From CADEEN01 sp963783785 (GTDB lineage Bacteria; Pseudomonadota; Gammaproteobacteria; Burkholderiales; Burkholderiaceae_C): a stretch of DNA of 64,000 bases. Both the position numbers and the translations under genes were made by a program. The notes below the pieces were generated by a model that was not told the DNA's origin, made no database searches, and was given only the letters and a program-made list of their open reading frames with translations. The stretch is from positions 124,001 through 188,000 of the forward strand of contig CAWAOQ010000009.1 of the NCBI GenBank assembly GCA_963783785.1, given 5' to 3'. Positions 1-8,487 of the stretch are shown piece by piece. Within the stretch, counting starts at the first letter, position 1, and every line of letters begins with the position of its first letter.

Positions 1-129
1 CGGCCACCGCGCCACACCTTCGTGATCCATGGCGACCCCGACGCCACCGACCGGCTGCGCTTTCGCCTCGGGCACGAGATGGGCTGGCGTGCCAGCGTGC
101 CGCCGCACGCGCAGACGGTCGAAATCTGA
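1..129 (+). CDS. C-terminal end of an MBL-fold metallo-hydrolase (partial)
   Basis: Reading frame 1 is open from the window edge to a TGA at 127-129 and gives 42 residues. The segment reads VIHGDPDATDRLRFRLG, then GW, then VPPHAQTVEI at the end. This matches the last part of metallo-beta-lactamase-fold hydrolases of the beta-CASP/RNA-specificity type, which end in a conserved HG(E/D) loop followed by a short 'Pxxg(E/Q)' tail. The catalytic metal-binding motifs lie outside the window, so substrate (RNA or other) cannot be judged. The identification rests on this short tail only. Confidence 0.55.
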   Translation, partial: RPPRHTFVIHGDPDATDRLRFRLGHEMGWRASVPPHAQTVEI

Positions 130-447
130 CTGGCACCAGGGGTCGGCCTCTTGGTGGCGCCGGGCCGCGGCCCTGCGGGTCGGCATTGAACGCGAGCGGG
201 ACGGCATGCTCCGGTTACCCCCGAGTGACTGAACAGTCCGGAACCACGAGACGCACCGGCGCTGGCGATCCGGTCGATGCAGGCCACTGCACGTGAGGCC
301 TGGCCGCATGGACCGTCGTGAGGTTGCAGCATCGAGACCCGGCCGACGATGACGCCACCGCTGATCTGCTTGCAGTTTGTCGTGCCTGCTCACAGCCACC
401 GGGCCGCGCTGCGCCTAAGGTCGCAACTCCCTTTCCGAGAGCCCACC
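130..447. other. Gene-free stretch, no clear feature
   Basis: This 318-base stretch lies between the end of the MBL-fold gene and the next plus-strand gene. Short open frames are present on both strands, but they have no start context and no recognisable protein pattern. I see no convincing terminator, tRNA or repeat. The promoter of the following gene should lie here but no clear -35/-10 pair stands out. Confidence 0.4.
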
Positions 448-936
448 ATGCGCCGAGAACGCGTCGACACCCGCTGGGAAGGCACCGACTTGCTGGTGCT
501 GCGCAACGACCACGAAATCGACCGCATCGCCTCGCGCGACATCCACCGTGTGATCCTGGTCTGTGATCGCGGTGACTCGCCGAGGGACTTGCGCTTCGCT
601 GTGGTCGAGACCACCGCCGACCACGTGCTGTTGCCCGCAGCCAGTGGCATCGCCGGGCGCGTGCACTTCGAACGCCAGAGTTTCTGGACGCATCGCCCGT
701 GCGTGTACTGGGTCGACGAGGCGCGGGCGCCACTGCCGCGGCGGTTGTTGCCGGGCGTGTGGCTGCTGCGCCGGCAGCAGCCGCGCTACATGCGCTTGCC
801 GCACAGCGAACTGGGCGGGGTGATCGAGCAGTGGCCCCTCGAAGGGCCGCAGAGCTGGGAGCAGCGCAAGTGGGCCAACATCGTGCGCAGCCGGCTGTTG
901 CCGCACGCCGCCGCCCGACCGCAGCCCCGACGATGA
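448..936 (+). CDS. Hypothetical protein, 162 aa
   Basis: Not assigned to a named family. The ATG at 448 is preferred over the upstream in-frame ATG at 349 because a purine-rich GAGAG lies just before it and because the residues between the two starts look non-coding. The protein is soluble, with no signal peptide or membrane segment, and rich in Arg (start MRRERVDTRWEGTD). It contains a central beta-rich stretch and a C-terminal part with several Trp residues, including the short motif SWEQRKWANIV. Downstream it is closed by a strong bidirectional terminator. Function unknown. Confidence 0.6.
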   Translation: MRRERVDTRWEGTDLLVLRNDHEIDRIASRDIHRVILVCDRGDSPRDLRFAVVETTADHVLLPAASGIAGRVHFERQSFWTHRPCVYWVDEARAPLPRRLLPGVWLLRRQQPRYMRLPHSELGGVIEQWPLEGPQSWEQRKWANIVRSRLLPHAAARPQPRR

Positions 937-951
937 AGTGAAGCGCTGAAA

Positions 952-983
952 AGAAAGAACCCGGCCGAGGCCGGGTTCTTTCT
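952..983. terminator. Bidirectional Rho-independent terminator
   Basis: A perfect 15-bp inverted repeat (952-966 with 969-983) closes over a very short loop. The stem is GC-rich in the middle (cccggcc) and A-rich/T-rich at its ends, so each strand has a T-rich run after the hairpin. It sits between two converging genes, the hypothetical gene ending at 936 and the small exported protein gene ending at 1003, and can serve both. Confidence 0.85.
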
Positions 984-1002
984 GGCTGAGCCGACGCGAG
1001 GC

Positions 1003-1236
1003 TCAGACCTTCTTCTTCTCGGCCTTCTTCGCGTCGGTCTTGGCACCCGAGGCCGCCGAGGCAGCCGGAGCCGCAGCGGCCGGCTTGGCTTCGGCCTTGG
1101 CAGCCGCCGAGGCGGCCGGCTTGGCAGCAGCAGCCGGGGCCGCCGGCTTGGCCGGAGCAGCCGCCGACGCAGCGGTTTGGGCTTGGGTGGCAGCAACAAA
1201 GGCCAGGGCGGCCAGGGCGGTCAGGAGCTTGTTCAT
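1003..1236 (-). CDS. Small exported Ala/Pro/Lys-rich protein, 77 aa
   Basis: The first ~19 residues (MNKLLTALAALAFVAATQA) form a clear Sec signal peptide with an AxA-type cleavage site. The mature part, about 57 residues, is almost entirely Ala, Pro and Lys, with runs such as APAKPAAPAAAAKP and a Lys-rich C-terminus (DAKKAEKKKV). It is low-complexity, strongly basic and probably unstructured, like histone-H1-type or PHA-associated basic proteins, but I cannot tie it to a family. It is a single-gene unit ending at the bidirectional terminator. Codon use fits the neighbourhood. An exported basic, possibly envelope- or DNA-binding, protein is the most that can be inferred. Confidence 0.7.
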   Translation of the reverse strand: MNKLLTALAALAFVAATQAQTAASAAAPAKPAAPAAAAKPAASAAAKAEAKPAAAAPAASAASGAKTDAKKAEKKKV

Positions 1237-1319
1237 ATGGGTTTGTCGAATAAGTGCTGAGCAAGGCGCTCGGCTCGAATAACGGCCGCGCTGGAGGGGT
1301 GGTTGACAGCGCGGTTCAT

Positions 1320-2180
1320 CTATTCGAACCGGCCCTCACGCAGCCACTTGGTGGCGACCCATTTCTCCCCTGCGATCACCGGTGAGCCACCGTGCAGCGA
1401 GCGGGTGACCGGGTGCGGCCGGTTGTAACTGAAAAACACCGCGTTGCCCTTGATCGGGGCCACCTCCAGCGCCACGTCCGGAAACGTCGTCGCGCCACCC
1501 TGCTCGGGGGTGTTCAGGTACATCACCACCGTGCCGACCCGCTGGCCGCCGCGCTTGAGGATCGCCGGCGTGCCCGCCTTCGCGGGGTCGAAGTAGTCGT
1601 GGTGGGGCTGGTACTCGGCACCGGGCAGGTAGTGCAGCACCTGCAGACCCTCGCCGTTCTCGAGCGGCCAGTTCACGAGCCTCGCGATGCGCGCCTCGAT
1701 GCAGGCGCACAGAGCGTTCTCTTCGCGACCAAAGAACATCCCCGAACTGGTGCGCGCGGTGTTGACCTCGCTGCCACCGGTGTCGGTCTGCACGGTCTCG
1801 GAACGGCTCATGCGCGGGCGCGCCAAAGCCACGAGGCCATCGCACTCCTCATCCGACAGCAAGCCACCGAACACCACCACGCGCGGATTGCGCATCGTTG
1901 CCAGCACCTGCACGCGGCGATCGCCGGCGTCCAGCCACGACGGCGAATCGGTCAGGTCGGGTTCGGGCACCGGCACCGGTTCCGGAATGCCCATCGCCTT
2001 GGACTGCTCGACCAGGAAGCCACTCAACGTGTCTTCCATCGCCTGGACCGCGACGTCGGTCTGCCAGCCACTGGCGCGCATGGCCTCGAGCACGGCTTCG
2101 GGTTTGTGGCCGGCCCGCGCCTGGTCAATGATCCACTGGCGCAATGCAGGCGTGATCTGCTGCATGGTCATACGCGACAT
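1320..2180 (-). CDS. Prolyl 4-hydroxylase-like 2OG-Fe(II) oxygenase, 286 aa
   Basis: The C-terminal ~190 residues form a P4H-type double-stranded beta-helix oxygenase using Fe(II) and 2-oxoglutarate. The iron facial triad is visible as H193-x-D195 (HHDYF) and H263 (SLHGG), with the 2-oxoglutarate-binding Lys ten residues later (K273, EKWVATKW). The N-terminal ~65 residues are helical with no recognised catalytic role, followed by a Pro-rich linker (PEPVPVPEPD). The start at 2180 is chosen because residues upstream in the same frame look non-coding. It is divergent from the HtrA-like protease gene. Bacterial members hydroxylate proline in proteins or peptides, but the substrate here is unknown. 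Confidence 0.85.
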   Translation of the reverse strand: MSRMTMQQITPALRQWIIDQARAGHKPEAVLEAMRASGWQTDVAVQAMEDTLSGFLVEQSKAMGIPEPVPVPEPDLTDSPSWLDAGDRRVQVLATMRNPRVVVFGGLLSDEECDGLVALARPRMSRSETVQTDTGGSEVNTARTSSGMFFGREENALCACIEARIARLVNWPLENGEGLQVLHYLPGAEYQPHHDYFDPAKAGTPAILKRGGQRVGTVVMYLNTPEQGGATTFPDVALEVAPIKGNAVFFSYNRPHPVTRSLHGGSPVIAGEKWVATKWLREGRFE

Positions 2181-2273
2181 TTTGGCAGCCTCTGCACGGC
2201 TCCTGCGGCCCTTCTTGAGGCCATGCGATCCGCCCCCATCTCCAACCAATCGTCGCCCTCGCTCGACTCCGCC

Positions 2274-3392
2274 ATGAACCTGCAAAGACATCCAGCCAAC
2301 AGCCTGTGGGCTGCCCTCGGCGCCGCGATACTGCTCGCCGTGACCGGCCTGCTGGCACTGCCGGGCCTGGCGCACGGCCGCACCGACGCCGGGCCACGCG
2401 CGGTGTCACCGCGCGGCGCGCTGGACGCCGAAGAGCAGGCCCACATCGAGGTCTTTCGCAAGACCTCGCCCTCGGTGGTGCACATCACGACGCTGGGAAC
2501 ACAGCGCGACATCTTCTCGATGAACGTCCAGCAGGTGCCGCGCGGCACGGGCACCGGCTTCGTCTGGGACGAGCGCGGCCATGTCGTCACCAACTTCCAT
2601 GTCATCCAGGGGGGCAGCGGCGCCCGCGTGACGCTGGCGGACCAAAGCAGCTACCCGGCCAAGCTGGTTGGCGCGTTCCCCGACCGTGACCTGGCGGTGC
2701 TGAAGATCGACGCACCGGCGGCCAAGCTGCCGCCGATCGCTCTGGGCAGCAGCCGCGAACTGCAAGTCGGCCAGCGCGTGTACGCCATCGGCAACCCGTT
2801 CGGCCTGGATCAGACGCTGACCATCGGCATCGTCAGCGCGCTCAATCGCGAGATCGAATCCTTCAACCAGCGCACGATCCGCGGCGTGATCCAGACCGAC
2901 GCCGCGATCAACCCCGGCAACTCCGGCGGTCCGCTGCTCGATTCGGCCGGCCGGCTGATCGGCGTCAACACCCAGATTGCCAGCCCGAGCGGGGCCAGCG
3001 CCGGTATCGGCTTCGCGATCCCGGCCGACGAAGTCAACCGCATCGTGCCGCGGCTGATCCGAGACGGCCGCTACGTGCGCCCGGCGATCGGCGTCACCGC
3101 AGGGCCGGCAGGCTTGCAGCGTGCGCTGAACTTGCCCAAGGGTGTCGCGCTGGTGCAGGTGGCCCCGAACACCCCGGCCGCGCGTGCCGGGCTGCAGCCG
3201 TTCCGGCGCGCTGCCGATGGCGACGTGATCGGCGGCGACGTGATCACGGCGATCAACGACGAACCGGTGGCCGACCTCGACGACATGCTGGCCGCGCTGG
3301 AGCGGCGCCAGCCGGGTGACAGCGTCACGCTGACCCTCTGGCGCAATGGCCAGACACGCAAACAGAGCGTGGTACTGACCAGCGGCGAATAG
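2274..3392 (+). CDS. HtrA/DegP-family serine protease (S1C) with one PDZ domain
   Basis: This is a periplasmic, membrane-anchored quality-control protease of 372 aa. Residues ~12-35 form an N-terminal signal anchor. The trypsin-like domain carries the triad H109 (TNFHV), D139 (DRDLAVLK) and S217 (GNSGGPLL). One PDZ domain follows (about 285-370), so it resembles DegS/HhoB-type single-PDZ members more than DegP with two. An in-frame ATG at 2223 would add 17 residues. The downstream ATG at 2274 leaves more room for divergent promoters with the oxygenase gene, but neither start has a good ribosome binding site. Confidence 0.88.
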   Translation: MNLQRHPANSLWAALGAAILLAVTGLLALPGLAHGRTDAGPRAVSPRGALDAEEQAHIEVFRKTSPSVVHITTLGTQRDIFSMNVQQVPRGTGTGFVWDERGHVVTNFHVIQGGSGARVTLADQSSYPAKLVGAFPDRDLAVLKIDAPAAKLPPIALGSSRELQVGQRVYAIGNPFGLDQTLTIGIVSALNREIESFNQRTIRGVIQTDAAINPGNSGGPLLDSAGRLIGVNTQIASPSGASAGIGFAIPADEVNRIVPRLIRDGRYVRPAIGVTAGPAGLQRALNLPKGVALVQVAPNTPAARAGLQPFRRAADGDVIGGDVITAINDEPVADLDDMLAALERRQPGDSVTLTLWRNGQTRKQSVVLTSGE

Positions 3393-3552
3393 CACGGGTT
3401 GCCCGGGCGATGCGGCGGCGCCAGACCAGCCGCCCCGATGTCGGCTCTCGGTCATCGAAGGCGTAGCCCTCGACATCGATGGCTGTCAGCGCGACGGGCG
3501 CGCCGCGGCGGCGTCTTGGCGGCTGGCCGCAGCAACCGCAGGACGAGGTGCG

Positions 3553-6500
3553 TCAGCCGACCCAGCGACGAGCGTTGTGGAACATGCGCATCCACGGGCT
3601 CGGCGCATTCACGTCGCCGCCGCTCCAGCTCATCTGCACATTGCGGAACACGCGCTCGGGGTGCGGCATCAGCACGGTGAATCGGCCGTCGGCGGTGGTC
3701 ACGGCCGTCAGGCCATCGGGGCTGCCGTTCGGGTTGGCGGGATAGCTCTCGGTGGCGTTGCCGCGGTGATCGACGAAGCGCATGGCACGGTGCACGGCCT
3801 TCGCATCGCCGCGCTGCGAGAAATCGGCGTGGCCTTCGCCGTGCGCGACCGCGATCGGGATGCGGCTGCCGGCCATGCCGGCGAAGAACAGGCTCGGACT
3901 GTCCAGCACCTCGACCAGCGACAACCGCGCCTCGAACTGCTCGCTCTTGTTGCGCGTGAACCTCGGCCACGCCGCGGCGCCCGGGATGATCGGCGACAGC
4001 GCCGCCATCATCTGGCAGCCGTTGCAGACGCCGAGCGCGAAGGTGTCGGTGCGATTGAAGAACGCCGCGAACTGCTCGGCCAGCGCCGGGTTGAACAGCA
4101 CCGAGCGCGCCCAGCCCTCGCCGGCGCCGAGGGTGTCGCCGTACGAAAAACCGCCGCAGGCGACCAGGCCGACGAAGGCATCGAGCCGCGCACGGCCCGC
4201 CTGCAGGTCGCTCATGTGCACGTCGAAGGTCTCGAAGCCGGCCTGTGCCATCGCATAGCTCATCTCGACCTGCGAGTTGACCCCCTGCTCGCGCAGGATC
4301 GCGAGCTTGGGGCGCGCGCCGTGCACGGCAGGCGCTGCGAGCGGATCGAAAGTCAGGTGCAGGTGCAGACCCGGGTCGTCGGCCCGTCCGGCCGCAACGT
4401 GCTCGGCCTCGGCACAGGCCGGGTTGTCGCGTTGGCGAGCGATGCGCCAGCTGACGTCGTCCCAGGCCTGGTGCAACGCCACCAGCGGCGCCGCGAACAC
4501 CGGTCTCGCATCGCGCCACACCTCGATCACAGCGCGGTCGTCGGGCTTGCCGATCACGTGCGAGTGCCGGGACAGGCCATGCGCGCGAAGCACCGCCATC
4601 ACCGCATCGCGCTCGGCCGTACGCACCTGGATCACGGCGCCGAGTTCTTCATTGAACAGCGCCGCGAGCGTGCGCTCGTTGCGCCGCTCACCCACCTGGC
4701 TGGCCCAGTTCTTCGAGTCGCCCACCTCGGCACGGCTGTCGGCGATGCCGTCGCCTTCGGTGACCAGCAGGTCGACGTTCAGGCTGACGCCGCAGTGGCC
4801 TGCGAAAGCCATCTCGCACACCGTCGCCCACAAGCCGCCGTCGCTGCGGTCGTGGTAGGCCAGCAATCGGCCATCGCGACGCAGCTGGTTGATGGCAGCC
4901 ACCAGCGACTTGAGCATCTGCGCGTCGTCGAGATCGGGCACGCCATCCGATCACGGCAGCCGAACTGTCCCAGCACCTGCGCCAGCATCGAACCCGCCAG
5001 GCGCATGCGGCCGCGCACCGAGGTCGATCAGGATCAGCGTGGTGTCGCCTGGCTGCAGTTGCGGCGTCAGCGTGCTGCGCACGTCGTCCAGCGTCGCAAA
5101 CGCGGTCGCGATCAGCGACACCGGCGCCGTCACCTGTTTGACGCTGCCGGCGTCGGTCCAGCGCGTACGCATCGACAGCGAATCCTTGCCGACCGGCACG
5201 CCGATGCCGAGCGCCGGGCAGAGCTCGAGGCCGACGGCGCGCACGGTGTCGTACAGCGCCGCATCCTCGCCCGGCTCGCCGCAGGCGGCCATCCAGTTGC
5301 AGCTCAACTTCACGCGCGACAGCTCGATCGGCGCTGCGAGCAGGTTGGTGATCGCTTCGGCCACCGCCATGCGGCCCGATGCCGGCGCATCGAGTGCCGC
5401 CAGCGGCGTGCGCTCGCCGATGGCAAAGGCCTCGCCGCGAAAGCCGCGGTAGTCGGCCAGCGTCACGGCGCAATCGGCCACCGGGACCTGCCACGGGCCG
5501 ACCATCGGGTCGCGGTGCGACAGCCCGCCCACCGTGCGGTCGCCGATCGTGATCAGGAAGCGCTTGCTGGCCACCGTCGGGTGACGCAACACGTCGAAGC
5601 GCGACGTGTTCGAGCTTGACGCCGGTGAGCTGCAGCGGCCGCTCGGCGCGCGCGATGCGCCGCACGTCACGCTGCATCTTCGGCGGCTTGCCGAGCAGCA
5701 CGTCCATCGGCATGTCGATCACGCGTTCGCCACCGGCACCGTCTTCCAGGACCAGTTGCGTCGCCTCGCTGGCCACGCCGACCACCGCGAACGGGCAGCG
5801 CTCGCGCGCGCACATCTGCTCGAACAGCGGCAGCCCGTCCGGATCGAGCGCGACGACATAGCGCTCCTGGCTCTCGTTGCACCAGATCTCCTTGGGTGCC
5901 AGGCCACTCTCCTCGAGCGGCACTTTGCGCAGATCGAAGACCGCACCACGGCCGGCGCCGTCGACCAGCTCGGGAAAGGCATTGCTGATGCCGCCGGCGC
6001 CGACGTCGTGGATCGCCAGGACCGGGTTGTGTTCACCGAGCGCCCAGCAGTGGTTGATGACCTCCTGCGCGCGGCGCTGGATCTCCGGGTTGCCTCGCTG
6101 CACCGAATCGAAATCGAGCGCCGTGGCGTTGCTGCCCGCGGCCATCGAGCTGGCCGCGCCACCGCCCATGCCGATGCGCATGCCCGGCCCGCCGATCTGA
6201 ATCAGCAGCGTGCCGGCGGCGAAAGTCTTCTTGCGCGTCTGCGTGTCGCTGATGGTGCCGATGCCGCCGGCGATCATGATCGGCTTGTGGTAGCCGCGTC
6301 GAATGCCGGCGACCGTCTGTTCGTAGACGCGGAAATAGCCGGCCAGGTTGGGGCGGCCGAATTCGTTGTTGAAGGCGGCCCCGCCGAGCGGGCCCTCGGT
6401 CATGATCTGCAACGCCGACGCGATGTGGCCGGGTTTGCCGATCGGCGCGCGCTCCCACGGCTCGTCGGTGCCGGGCAGATGCAGGTTGCTGACCGAGAAG

Positions 6501-7541
6501 CCGGTCAGGCCGGCCTTCGGCCGCGCGCCCCGGCCGGTCGCGCCCTCGTCGCGGAGTTCGCCACCGGCGCCGGTCGATGCGCCGGGAAACGGCGAGATCG
6601 CGGTCGGGTGGTTGTGCGTCTCGACCTTCATCAACACATGCGCGATCTCGTCGCGCGCGCCGTAGGCCGGGGCATTCGTGAATCCCTGCGGCAGCCAGCG
6701 CTCGATGCGCCCGCCGGTCATCACCGCGGCGTTGTCGTTGTAGGCGATCACCGTTCCCTGCGGCGACGTCTTCTCGGTGTGGCGGATCATGCCGAACATC
6801 GACAGCGGCTGCGCGCTGGCCGTCGATGACGAAATCGGCATTGAAGATCTTGTGCCGGCAGTGCTCGCTGTTGGCCTGCGCGAACATCATCAGTTCGACA
6901 TCGGTCGGGTTGCGGCCGAGCCTGGCGAAGGCCGCCGCAAGGTAGTCGATCTCATCGGCCGACAGCGCCAGGCCCCAATCCACGTTGGCCGCTTCGAGCG
7001 CGACGCGGCCACGGCCGAGCACATCGACGTGCGCCATCGGCACCCCTTCGCGCTCGTCGAACAGGTGCCGCGCCCCATCGCGCTCGAAGGCCACGCTCTC
7101 GGTCATGCGGTCGTGCAGCAAGGCCGCGGCAGCCTGCAACTCGTCGGCATCGAGCGGCCGGCCACCGAGCAGCCCTGTCTTCACCTGCAAACGGAATTCG
7201 GTGACGCGTTCGACGCGGTGCAGCGCGAGGCCACAGTTGTGTGCGATGTCGGTGGCCTTGCTGGCCCACGGCGACACGGTGCCCAGCCGCGGCATCACCA
7301 CCACCAGCACGCCGTCGCGGTCGGCCGCCGCGGGCTCGCCGTAGGCCAGCAACGCCCCGAGCTTGTCGCGCGCGGCGGCAGTGAGCGGCGCGTCGCTCCA
7401 GGCCCAGTGCACATGGCGGGCGCCGATGCCGTCGATGCGTGGGCAGGCCGCGCTCAGGCGCGTCAGCAGGGCTTGCGCCCGGAACGCAGACAGGGCATTG
7501 CCGCCCTCGAAATGCAGCAGATGCTTGGGCGAAGCGGACAT
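3553..7541 (-). CDS. purL: Phosphoribosylformylglycinamidine synthase PurL, interrupted by ~4 frameshifts
   Basis: Fourth step of de novo purine synthesis: FGAR + ATP + Gln to FGAM. The total span, ~1330 codons, equals a full-length large-type PurL. The N-terminus starts MSASPKHLLHFEGG. The synthase core includes HNHPTAISPFPGA and the glycine-rich PVGKDSLS region. The C-terminal glutaminase domain has CGGFSYGD, the nucleophile in GVCNGCQMM and the PHPERVFR motif. Frame changes fall near 6815, 5610, 5020 and 4950; similarity continues uninterrupted across each, with no deletion. As sequenced it would not give one protein. Because the gene is normally single-copy and essential for prototrophy, sequencing indels are the likelier cause. 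Confidence 0.88.
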
Positions 7542-7631
7542 CGGAGCTTGGAGGAAGGAAGCCAGCCCCAGCCGTCGGGGCATCGGGGCGAAGGCAACGA
7601 TTTTACGGGTCGGGTGGGATAATTCGCGCCC

Positions 7632-8483
7632 ATGACGATGACCATCAAGTCCGCGGCCGACATCGAGGGCATGCGCATCGCCGGCCGGCTGGCCTCCGAG
7701 GTGCTCGATCTGCTGGCCGCACACATCAGACCCGGTGTGACCACGCTCGAGCTCGATCGCCTGGCGCACGAGCACATGGTCAACGTGCAGGGCACGGTGC
7801 CGGCGACGCTGAACTACGCTCCGCCGGGCTACCCACCGTACCCGGCCTCGCTGTGCGCCTCGATCAACCACGAGGTCTGCCATGGCATCCCGAACGCCAA
7901 GCCGCTGAAGAACGGCGACATCGTCAACATCGACGTCACGGTGATCACCAAGGAAGGCTGGCACGGCGACAACAGCCGCATGTACATCGTCGGTGAAGGC
8001 AGCATCGCCGCCAGGCGCCTGTGCCAGGTGACGTTCGAGGCGATGTGGAAGGGCATCCTGAAGGTGCGTCCCGGGGCCCGCCTCGGCGATGTCGGCCATG
8101 CGATCCAGTCCTACGCCGAGAGCGCGGGCTTCTCGGTCGTGCGCGAGTTCTGCGGCCACGGCATCGGCAAGCGCTTCCACGAAGAACCGCAGGTGCTGCA
8201 CTACGGGCGCCCCGGCACGCTCGAGGAACTGGTACCGGGCATGGTCTTCACGATCGAGCCGATGATCAACGCCGGCCGGCGCGACATCCGTGAAGACCGC
8301 AAGGGCGGCCAGTACGACGGCTGGACCATCGTCACCCGCGACCGTTCGCTGTCGGCGCAGTGGGAGCACACGGTGCTGGTCACCGACAGCGGCTACGAAG
8401 TGCTGACGCTGTCGGCCGGCAGCCCTGCGCTGCCTGCGTTCGTGACCGCGGGGTCCGGCGCTGCCGCCACCGTGGCGGCCTGA
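7632..8483 (+). CDS. map: Type I methionine aminopeptidase
   Basis: Removes the initiator Met from nascent proteins. It is 283 aa, slightly longer than the usual ~265 because of an Ala-rich tail after residue 262. The five metal ligands of the pita-bread fold are visible: Asp in NIDVTV, Asp in GDNSRM, His in CGHGIG, Glu in FTIEPM and Glu in QWEHTV. The substrate-binding His lies in INHEVCHG. It is divergent from purL and is followed after 4 bases by glnD, so the two are probably co-transcribed. The map-glnD pairing is common in proteobacteria. Confidence 0.95.
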   Translation: MTMTIKSAADIEGMRIAGRLASEVLDLLAAHIRPGVTTLELDRLAHEHMVNVQGTVPATLNYAPPGYPPYPASLCASINHEVCHGIPNAKPLKNGDIVNIDVTVITKEGWHGDNSRMYIVGEGSIAARRLCQVTFEAMWKGILKVRPGARLGDVGHAIQSYAESAGFSVVREFCGHGIGKRFHEEPQVLHYGRPGTLEELVPGMVFTIEPMINAGRRDIREDRKGGQYDGWTIVTRDRSLSAQWEHTVLVTDSGYEVLTLSAGSPALPAFVTAGSGAAATVAA

Positions 8484-8487
8484 GGTC

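Noticed and set aside
1300..1340. Possible tRNA T-loop (ttcgaa) near 1322
   Set aside because: No cloverleaf can be drawn around it, and it lies at the end of the oxygenase gene.
3577..5619. Long plus-strand open frame opposite purL
   Set aside because: The composition is typical of the complementary frame of a GC-rich gene (His/Arg/Asp/Val-rich), and the opposite strand is clearly PurL.
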